From positions 1 to 15,527 of the forward strand of contig RGBY01000029.1 in NCBI GenBank assembly GCA_009919445.1: DNA of 15,527 nt, given 5' to 3'. Below, piece after piece: positions 7,615 through 13,894 of the stretch. The notes under the pieces are model-generated. The model did no database searches. It saw nothing but the letters and a program-made list of their open reading frames with translations, and was not told the DNA's origin. Made by a program: the position numbers and the translations under genes. The DNA is from Planctomycetia bacterium (lineage in GTDB: Bacteria; Planctomycetota; Planctomycetia; Pirellulales; UBA1268). The stretch's first letter is position 1. The number at the start of each line of letters is the position of its first letter.

Positions 7615-7622
7615 ACCTGTTA

Positions 7623-7627
7623 CCTCC
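7623..7627 (-). promoter_or_regulatory. Ribosome binding site of the acyl-CoA dehydrogenase gene (decides a GTG start)
   Basis: On the minus strand GGAGG is followed by 8 nt and GTG at 7614. It lies in the 56-bp gap after the ligase stop codon, as expected for the next gene in an operon. Confidence 0.6.
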
Positions 7628-7670
7628 GCCGGACAGGCATCAGCAGCCCGTTCCGCTGCCAGCGTGAAGC

Positions 7671-9401
7671 CTAGCGGAGGTGCCGAGGTTGGCTGCCAGA
7701 CGGCAGTAGACAGCCAGTCGTGGCTGCGGTTCTGCCGGGGATTCGGGAACGGTTCCTGCATAGGCTTTGCAATAAGGGGGCAAAGTGACTGGCAATGACA
7801 TGCCGCTTGAGTTTGAAGGATTCAGTTGCCTCTCCATGGGCCGCATCGAAGGGCCGTCCGACGAGCACGAATCGGCGGATCTGCCAGGTGCGGGGCAGTT
7901 CCTGCTGCCGCGCCGCCAACCGCCTGCTGAACCAGTCGAGCAGCCGGCGATGAGCAAGTGCCTGCCGGCGACTCCAGACTCGGCAGCGTAACCGCTTCAG
8001 CATGCGACGAACAACGACCGGATCGGGCACGATCAGGGCGACCGGCCAGGGCAGGCCGACGCCCGCGACACAGACCTGTGCCACACCGGGTTCTTCAAGG
8101 AGAGCCGCCTCAACGGCGGCCGGCGGAATTTTCATCCCTGTCGACAGGGGAAGGACGTCATCGAGCCTGCCGGTGATTCGCAGTTGTCCATCGTCATCCA
8201 GGCTGCCCCGATCCCCAGTCTCCAGCCAGTCGGTGGCGTCCATCGGCTGCGGCTCGCTTCCCCGTGCCGGGTCCATCACAGCCACGGCTCGACTGGGAGT
8301 ACGGACGAGCACCTGACCCCGACTGGCTGGCCGCTGGTCAATGGCCAGTTCAATGCCCGCCAGGGGCAAGCCTGCTGCGCCTGGGCGAGTGATCCGTGGA
8401 TTGGAGACCGTCACGACCGGTCCCGCCTCCGCCAGTCCATACCCTTCCACCAGCGGAATTCCCTGCCGACCGAAGGTGGCAACGGTCCGTCGCCGCAGCG
8501 ATGCCCCACCAGAGACACAGACCCGCACTCGCCCGCCAAGGGCGGCAGCAAGATGAGGAATCCGGCCTGCCTCAACAGCAGCCGCCAGACGGTCAAAAAA
8601 AACGGGCACCCCCAGAATCACCGCCGGTGGCAGGCGACGGCAGGCCTCCACAATTTTTAGCCGATCACCAACGACGCTCAGGCAGCCACCTCGAACCACC
8701 GCCGTGTAGAGATCACCCACTCGGGCCAATGCATGGCTCTGCGGCAGCCAGGCCAAGCGGACATCGTCCGGTTCGTCCAGAAATTCAGCTGCGGCAGCCA
8801 GGGCGTTGCTCACCAAGGCTCGCTGCGTGTGGACAAACCCCTTGGGCCGACCGGTGGTGCCAGAGGAAATCAAAATGGTCGCAGGGGCATCGGCCACTGC
8901 AGCAGCCTGCCGACGGAACAGCGGCTCCGTCTGTGATCCGGCTGATGCTGCCTGCGCAGCAGGATTCGACCAGTCCACCACGACGGACACGGTCGGCAGG
9001 CCAGCCTGACTGAGGGGTCGCAGGCTGGCCCCTCCCGACACGAGAAACCCTCGGGGCTGAAAGAACTGCACCTGTTCACGCTGGTCAGCCTGCGACGCAT
9101 CAGCATGCAGGGCCACCTGCACGACTCCAGCCAGCAGGCAGGCCAAATCACCGATGATCCAGTCCGTGGCATGCGGCCCCAGATGCACAACCCGGTCACC
9201 CGGCCGAAGCCCTGCTGCCTCCAGCTGCTCGGCCGCCGCCAACGCCTGGTGAATGAGATCGCCCCAGCAGAGCCTCCGGTCACTGAATGGATCGACAACA
9301 GCGGGTCGGCTGAAACTGTCCTGGTATCGATCGACCAGAAGATCAACCAGCGTCGCTGCCTTGGCGGCCGCTGGCTGAGGTGCTTCATCTACCCGCATCA
9401 T
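7671..9401 (-). CDS. AMP-forming acyl-CoA synthetase (fatty acid-CoA ligase)
   Basis: It activates a carboxylic acid, here probably a fatty acid, to its CoA thioester through an acyl-AMP. The 576-aa product carries the ANL-superfamily motifs in order: ILISSGTTGRPKG (176-188, phosphate-binding A3), VEGYGLAEAGP (318-328, A5), LETGD (393-397, A7) and TGRLDDVL with downstream TGMKIPP (410-426, A8 hinge). The A10 region reads ATESFKLKRHV, with Lys530 as the likely adenylation lysine, a long-chain ligase pattern (TPTxK[LV][KR]R). The tail after about residue 540 is Arg-rich and not conserved in pattern. The start is ATG 9401, with a second ATG immediately after (9398). No good ribosome binding site is seen, so translation may be coupled to the thiolase gene 55 bp upstream. 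The beta-oxidation neighbours support a fatty acid substrate; chain length cannot be read. Confidence 0.9.
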   Translation of the reverse strand: MMRVDEAPQPAAAKAATLVDLLVDRYQDSFSRPAVVDPFSDRRLCWGDLIHQALAAAEQLEAAGLRPGDRVVHLGPHATDWIIGDLACLLAGVVQVALHADASQADQREQVQFFQPRGFLVSGGASLRPLSQAGLPTVSVVVDWSNPAAQAASAGSQTEPLFRRQAAAVADAPATILISSGTTGRPKGFVHTQRALVSNALAAAAEFLDEPDDVRLAWLPQSHALARVGDLYTAVVRGGCLSVVGDRLKIVEACRRLPPAVILGVPVFFDRLAAAVEAGRIPHLAAALGGRVRVCVSGGASLRRRTVATFGRQGIPLVEGYGLAEAGPVVTVSNPRITRPGAAGLPLAGIELAIDQRPASRGQVLVRTPSRAVAVMDPARGSEPQPMDATDWLETGDRGSLDDDGQLRITGRLDDVLPLSTGMKIPPAAVEAALLEEPGVAQVCVAGVGLPWPVALIVPDPVVVRRMLKRLRCRVWSRRQALAHRRLLDWFSRRLAARQQELPRTWQIRRFVLVGRPFDAAHGEATESFKLKRHVIASHFAPLLQSLCRNRSRIPGRTAATTGCLLPSGSQPRHLR

Positions 9402-9456
9402 GGCATCATCACTACGAGACCAGCCACCCGTGTGGCTTCTTCATCAGAATGCTTTA

Positions 9457-10638
9457 TCAGACTGCTTCGAAAACGACCGCAATACCCTGCCCCATGCCGA
9501 TGCACATCGTCGCCAGACCAAGACTCACCTGCTGCTGGTGCATGGCATGCAGCAACGTCGTGGCAATGCGGGCCCCACTGGCCCCGAGTGGGTGGCCAAT
9601 TGCCAGACTGCCCCCATGGACATTCACCTGCTCACCATCGATTCCAAACTCATCGAGGCAAGCCAGTACCTGGGCAGCAAACGCTTCATTGAGTTCGATC
9701 AGGCCGATGTCGCCCAATGAAAGCCCAGCCCGCGTCAATGCTTTCTGGCTGGCAGGAACCGGCCCCAGGCCCATCACTGCCGGCGGCAGACCGACCACAG
9801 CCGTTGCCAGCACCCGAGCCAATGGCCGAAGCCCCTGCCGCTTGGCTTCGGCCTCCGACATGACCAGCAACGCTGCCGCACCGTCACTCAGCGGAGCACT
9901 GGTGGCAGCAGTCACGCTGCCAACCTTGGGGAGAAAGGCTGGCTTCAGTCGCGCCATGGCCTCGAGGCTGGTGTCGCCACGAATCGACTGATCTCGGGTG
10001 GCCAGCATGACAACGCCCTGCTCATCGAGCCCTTGCTGCGGGACAATTTCGCTGTCAAAGGCCCCGGTGGCTGTGGCTGTCGTCGCCCGCTGGTGGCTGG
10101 TGAGAGCGTATTCCTCTTGGCGACGGCGACTCACGCCCCGACTGCTGGCAAGATGCTCTGCTGTCAGGCCCATCGACAGGACAGCGCGGCTAGACCCGGC
10201 AAAAGCCCGGGGATGAATGTCAAGGTCGGAGTCCATCGGCAGGTGGCCCATGTGCTCGATGCCGGCGACAACCTGCACATTTTCAGCACCGGCCGAGATG
10301 GCGTGGCAAGCCTGGGCGAGTGCCTGGAGTGATGTGCCACAGAGCCGATTCATTGACGTGGCAGCTGTCGACAGTGGCAGGCCTGCAAGGAGACCAACAC
10401 TGCGGGCCACATTGCCCCCCAGTTCTGCCCGCTGCTGGGTTGCCCCGACGAGCACATCTTCGATTGTCGCCGGATCAACACCACTGCGAGCCACTGCCGC
10501 CGCCACCACAGTGGCCGCCAGTTCATCGCCACGAACATGCCGGAACATGCCGGTGTCGCGGTCTGCCCGCCCTATGGCCGTACGGCAGCAGCTGACAACG
10601 ACAGGAGTAGTCTCGGGAGAACGGCTGGGACGGGGCAT
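9457..10638 (-). CDS. fadA: Acetyl-CoA acyltransferase (3-ketoacyl-CoA thiolase)
   Basis: It cleaves 3-ketoacyl-CoA with CoA to give acetyl-CoA and a shortened acyl-CoA, the last step of beta-oxidation. At 393 aa it has the normal thiolase length. The active-site residues are visible: nucleophile Cys100 in SMNRLCGTSLQA, His349 in HGGSLAIGHPLGASGAR, and Cys379 in TMCIGMGQG. LIELNEAFAAQ (313-323) is the usual NEAF motif. GGSLAIGHP has Ser where many family members have Ala/Asn, and ATSAPLSDGAAA differs slightly from the usual GNASPLSDGAAA; neither touches a catalytic residue. The start is ATG 10638 with no clear Shine-Dalgarno site. It follows the fadB-like gene by 45 bp, the fadB-fadA order seen in many bacteria, so the two products may form a trifunctional complex. 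A biosynthetic acetyl-CoA acetyltransferase is the alternative but fits the context less well. Confidence 0.93.
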   Translation of the reverse strand: MPRPSRSPETTPVVVSCCRTAIGRADRDTGMFRHVRGDELAATVVAAAVARSGVDPATIEDVLVGATQQRAELGGNVARSVGLLAGLPLSTAATSMNRLCGTSLQALAQACHAISAGAENVQVVAGIEHMGHLPMDSDLDIHPRAFAGSSRAVLSMGLTAEHLASSRGVSRRRQEEYALTSHQRATTATATGAFDSEIVPQQGLDEQGVVMLATRDQSIRGDTSLEAMARLKPAFLPKVGSVTAATSAPLSDGAAALLVMSEAEAKRQGLRPLARVLATAVVGLPPAVMGLGPVPASQKALTRAGLSLGDIGLIELNEAFAAQVLACLDEFGIDGEQVNVHGGSLAIGHPLGASGARIATTLLHAMHQQQVSLGLATMCIGMGQGIAVVFEAV

Positions 10639-10683
10639 CGGTTTTCGGTGTGGTGCAGGAAAGTGATTCGGGCGTGACTCAGG

Positions 10684-12900
10684 CTACGACAAGAAATGGG
10701 TCGTAAATGGCCGCCCCGTCGCAGCATGGTCAAGCAGGCTGGGCGGCGGGGTCATGCGGGGGCCAAGATCGGCAAACCGCTTCAGCCGTTCAATCACCTG
10801 TGCCGCGCCGAGGCTATCGCCCCACGCAAGCAGACCGCCGCGGAAGGCCGGGAAACCGAGGGCGTGAATCACGGCAAGGTCGACGTCGTTACTCTCACGG
10901 ACAATGCCTTCATCAAGAACCAGCAAGGCCTCCAGCAGCATAGGCAGAAACAGCCTGTCGATGATGTCTTCATCACGAAGGCTCCGCTCCGGCAGCCGGT
11001 AGGGCTCGAGCCGATCAGCGAGCTGACGATTGACCCCCGTGATAGGTGCGTCATGCCCGGAGCCTGAGTAGGCATAGAATCCGCTGCCAGACTTGCGGCC
11101 CAACCAGCCAGCCTTGACGAGCGCCGGGATTACCGGAGACGCATCAATCCGCTCTCCGAAGGCGGTTGCCATGACCAGCCCGGCATAAAACGCCGTGTCG
11201 AGGCCAACCATGTCGTAGAGCTCCAGCGGCCCCAGTGGCATGCCAAACCGCCGGGAAAGCCGATCAATCCGATCTGGGGCAATCCCCTCGCGCAATAGCT
11301 CCACTGCCTCATGCAGGTAGGGCGTCAGCACCCGATTGACCAGAAAGCCGGGGCTGTCCTGGACCACCACTGGATACTTGCCAAGTCGTTTGGCATGGGC
11401 AACGACAGTCGCCACGGTGGCATCACTGGTGGCTGGACCACGAATGACCTCCACCAGTTTCATCCGGCGGACTGGGTTAAAAAAATGCATGCCGCAAAAC
11501 CGACTGGCATTACTGAGCGATTCTGCCAGCGTGGCAATAGGATTGGTCGAGGTGTTGGTGCAGAGAACAGTAGTCTCTGCCACCATCGACTCGATTTCAC
11601 TGAGCACCTGGCGTTTGAGATCGGTTCGCTCGATCACGCTTTCAATGACCAGATCAGCCTGGGCAATCGCTGCCAGGTCAGTCGACGACCGCAAGAGACC
11701 GGCTAATTCGACCGCCCGCTGCGGATCACTCGCCCGCGCATTCCGATCCCAGGCAGCCTCGGCGAGAATGTCTGGAATGCTACGGCTGAGGGCAGCGGCG
11801 TTGATATCAACCAGCGTGGTGGTCAGGGCCGAGCGAAGATGACGGGCAACAATCCCCGCGCCCATGATGCCAGCGCCGACCACGGCGGGCCGGCAGTCTC
11901 GCTTGGAACTGTCAGACCGGTCGGGTGCGGACGGGTCGGGTGCGGAAAGATTGTTTTGATTGTCACCGGAAAGGCCACTGTCACGACGGTTCTGCTCCCC
12001 GAGCAAAAAGACACGGACCAACTGCCGGGCCACAGGAGACCGAGTCAGCTGGACAAAAGCCTCTCGTTCGCCCACAGCTGCCTCGGCGGCTTCCAGTTCA
12101 CAGCCTTGGAGAACCGTCTTCAGAATGGCCAGCGGCGCCGGGTAGTGGCCACCGGTTCTGCCCAGGATGAGAGCCGCGGTGGTGGCCTCAAGAAACGCTT
12201 TTTCGTCTGCATCCAGCGGAACTGCCTCTGCCTGCTGCTGCCGCCGGGTCGTGTGATTTGCATTCGCGACCGTCTGCTCAAGCAACCGCAGGGCTGCTGC
12301 CCGGGCAGCGACTGAGGGCACACAGGCGTCGACCAAGCCTAGGGTGGCTGCCCGCCTGCCGGAAACGGCATCCCCTGTAATGAGCATTTCGAGGGCTGGC
12401 CCTGGACCGATGAGCCGCGGCAGACGAACCGTTCCACCCCAGCCAGGCAAGAGCCCGAGTTTGACCTCAGGGGCTCCGAGGCTAGTGCGTGGATCGTCGG
12501 TGGCCACCCGGAGGTCGCAGGCAAGGGCCAATTCCAGCCCCCCACCGAGACAGGTGCCATCAATCACCGCGACGCTTGGCCAAGGGGAGGCTGACAGACG
12601 ACCGAAAAGCGTCCGGCCACGATCACAGAGATCAGCCACTTCAGGCTCAGGTAGTTCCCAGAGACGATTGAGCCGGTCGATATCGGCACCGGCAAAAAAG
12701 GAGCCCGGGCGACCCGATTCCAGTATCAGACCCCGGGGCGGCACTGCGGCAAAATGATCGAGAATCTGGCCAAGTTCCCGCAGGAAGGTCGCGGTTATTA
12801 CGTTCTGGCTGTGCCCTGGCACGGCCACTCGAACCACGGCAATGTCGTCGGGCAGATAGTCGAGGGTCAGGCTGGTAAAATCGGTGGTCGGTTCCGGCAT
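10684..12900 (-). CDS. fadB: FadB/FadJ-type fusion: enoyl-CoA hydratase / 3-hydroxyacyl-CoA dehydrogenase
   Basis: This bifunctional enzyme hydrates enoyl-CoA and oxidises the 3-hydroxy product with NAD. The 738-aa product begins with a crotonase domain (about 1-200): FFAGADIDRL, GTCLGGGLELALACD and APEVKLGLLPGWGGTVRLP, with Glu123 and Glu145 at the two catalytic positions. A polar linker follows at 309-338. Then comes the dehydrogenase: Rossmann motif VVGAGIMGAG, TNTSTNPIATLAESL, GMHFFNPVRRMKLVEVI with catalytic His472 and Glu484, and DSPGFLVNR, plus a second C-terminal helical repeat. From the E. coli FadB positions I remember (Glu119/Glu139, His450/Glu462), the offset rises from 4-6 to 22 residues across the linker. 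The ATG at 12900 has AGGA 9 nt upstream; an in-frame TTG at 12921 is less likely. First gene of the operon. FadJ or a mitochondrial TFP-alpha-like role is not excluded. Confidence 0.93.
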   Translation of the reverse strand: MPEPTTDFTSLTLDYLPDDIAVVRVAVPGHSQNVITATFLRELGQILDHFAAVPPRGLILESGRPGSFFAGADIDRLNRLWELPEPEVADLCDRGRTLFGRLSASPWPSVAVIDGTCLGGGLELALACDLRVATDDPRTSLGAPEVKLGLLPGWGGTVRLPRLIGPGPALEMLITGDAVSGRRAATLGLVDACVPSVAARAAALRLLEQTVANANHTTRRQQQAEAVPLDADEKAFLEATTAALILGRTGGHYPAPLAILKTVLQGCELEAAEAAVGEREAFVQLTRSPVARQLVRVFLLGEQNRRDSGLSGDNQNNLSAPDPSAPDRSDSSKRDCRPAVVGAGIMGAGIVARHLRSALTTTLVDINAAALSRSIPDILAEAAWDRNARASDPQRAVELAGLLRSSTDLAAIAQADLVIESVIERTDLKRQVLSEIESMVAETTVLCTNTSTNPIATLAESLSNASRFCGMHFFNPVRRMKLVEVIRGPATSDATVATVVAHAKRLGKYPVVVQDSPGFLVNRVLTPYLHEAVELLREGIAPDRIDRLSRRFGMPLGPLELYDMVGLDTAFYAGLVMATAFGERIDASPVIPALVKAGWLGRKSGSGFYAYSGSGHDAPITGVNRQLADRLEPYRLPERSLRDEDIIDRLFLPMLLEALLVLDEGIVRESNDVDLAVIHALGFPAFRGGLLAWGDSLGAAQVIERLKRFADLGPRMTPPPSLLDHAATGRPFTTHFLS
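11919..11946 (-). repeat. 15-bp tandem duplication in the FadB interdomain linker
   Basis: The plus-strand 13-mer GGTCGGGTGCGGA occurs at 11919-11931 and again at 11934-11946, a period of 15 bp. It encodes the pentapeptide repeat SAPDP-SAPDR within a Ser/Asp/Asn-rich linker just before the Rossmann motif. The repeat keeps the reading frame, so it lengthens the linker without breaking the gene. Confidence 0.75.
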
Positions 12901-12909
12901 TGGCGGAGT

Positions 12910-12913
12910 TCCT
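12910..12913 (-). promoter_or_regulatory. Probable ribosome binding site of the fadB-like gene
   Basis: On the minus strand AGGA is followed by 9 nt and ATG at 12900. It favours this ATG over the in-frame TTG at 12921. Confidence 0.4.
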
Positions 12914-12970
12914 GCGGACAAGCTGGCCGGCTGGCACTCCTCCCACAGCCTGAGTGCTTGCCCCTCTGCT

Positions 12971-13035
12971 GAAAACCGCTAGTGTATCGGGAGTTCGGCA
13001 TCCCGCAGGGGTCCCGCCGGGCCGATTCGGTTTTC
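12971..13035. repeat. Nested inverted repeats in the divergent fadB / DUF6580 intergenic region
   Basis: The outer arms GAAAACCG (12971-12978) and CGGTTTTC (13028-13035) are perfect 8-bp complements, 49 nt apart. Inside, CGGGA (12988-12992) and TCCCG (13001-13005) form a stem with an 8-nt loop. The region holds the divergent promoters of the beta-oxidation operon and the membrane-protein gene, so this may be an operator, a structured leader, or chance. I recognise no known riboswitch class and no confident -35/-10 pair. Confidence 0.4.
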
Positions 13036-13065
13036 CCGCCTTTCCGGGGTAGAACTGGACCATTC

Positions 13066-13098
13066 ATGTTTCCCTCCCACCCACTGCGAGCAGGTTGA
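13066..13098 (+). other. Possible 10-codon upstream ORF overlapping the DUF6580-gene start
   Basis: ATG at 13066 opens a 10-codon frame (MFPSHPLRAG) whose TGA (13096-13098) shares its last base with the ATG of the next gene (TGATG at 13096-13100). This geometry is typical of translational coupling. The short frame has no strong ribosome binding site of its own, and a frame this short can arise by chance. Confidence 0.3.
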
Positions 13099-13730
13099 TG
13101 GCTTCCCAATCAGTCGATTCGTTCAGGTTTCGTTCCGGTTCTCTGGTGCTGCTCTGGGTGGCCCTGGTCGCTATCGGCATCTGTGGACGCCTCTGGCAAC
13201 CGGCAGCCAATGTCACCCCACTGGCGGCCATCGCGCTGGTCTCAGGCTCCTTGTTCGCCGGCTCAGTCGGAGGCAGTCTGGTGGCGGCGGCAACGCCCTT
13301 GGCGGCAGTGCTCCTAAGTAATCTTGTTCTCCCTGCCTATGGCTCACCTGTTATGGCGGTGGTGGTCTATGCGGCCCTTGCTTGGCCTAGCCTGCTCGGT
13401 GGCGTCATTCGCCGTCAGGGCTGGCTGGCGATTTTTGGTGGAAGCTTGGCTGCATCACTTGTCTTTTTCCTTTCCACTAATCTGGCTCACTGGGCCTTGT
13501 CGCAGCAGTACCCACACACCCTGGCTGGCCTGGGAGCCTGCTACGTTGCTGCCCTCCCGTTTTATCGCTGGATGCCAGTCGGTGATCTGGTCTGGACGGC
13601 AACGCTTTTCGCCGGCTTGGCTTTCCTCTCTCGCCTCAGTCAATCTGCGGTTGGGAAGCCCATGGCTTTCGCGACCTCCCGCAGCGAGACGGCAGGTCGC
13701 TTGACGAGCGACCATTCGGGCAGACAATAG
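13098..13730 (+). CDS. DUF6580-like integral membrane protein, putative transporter component
   Basis: The 210-aa product is strongly hydrophobic, with about six or seven membrane segments near residues 15-33, 39-60, 62-80, 84-103, 109-128, 141-157 and 161-178. The pattern GRLWQPAANVTPLAAIALVSGSLF early on, FFLSTNLAHWA in the middle, and YPHTLAGLGACYVAALPFYR followed by GDLVWT resembles the DUF6580 family. That family is annotated as putative transport proteins and recalls substrate-binding (S) components of ECF transporters. I assign this from remembered family patterns, not a search; the substrate is unknown. A polar tail follows (residues about 179-210). The start is ATG 13098 with only a weak GAGCAGG nearby; a TTG just upstream (13095) is possible. 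No transporter ATPase gene is near. It diverges from the beta-oxidation operon and precedes tRNA-Leu by 57 bp. Confidence 0.75.
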   Translation: MASQSVDSFRFRSGSLVLLWVALVAIGICGRLWQPAANVTPLAAIALVSGSLFAGSVGGSLVAAATPLAAVLLSNLVLPAYGSPVMAVVVYAALAWPSLLGGVIRRQGWLAIFGGSLAASLVFFLSTNLAHWALSQQYPHTLAGLGACYVAALPFYRWMPVGDLVWTATLFAGLAFLSRLSQSAVGKPMAFATSRSETAGRLTSDHSGRQ

Positions 13731-13787
13731 TGGCGTGGTTCGTCGGTGCTGCTATGAGGCTGCCGCCGGCATTCCAAACACGACTCC

Positions 13788-13871
<84 letters not shown>

Positions 13872-13894
13872 TTTTCTTTTTGGGGTTCCGGCCG

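Noticed and set aside
8396..9991. Plus-strand open frames of about 200 codons opposite the ligase and thiolase genes (8396-9013, 9380-9991).
   Set aside because: They are antisense to well-supported enzymes, with low-complexity Pro/Arg/Ser-rich translations.
12940..13060. Possible cobalamin or other known riboswitch before the DUF6580-like gene, suggested by the hairpins and the ECF-like product.
   Set aside because: I could not find a B12 box or the conserved core of any riboswitch class I know; only inverted repeats are supported.
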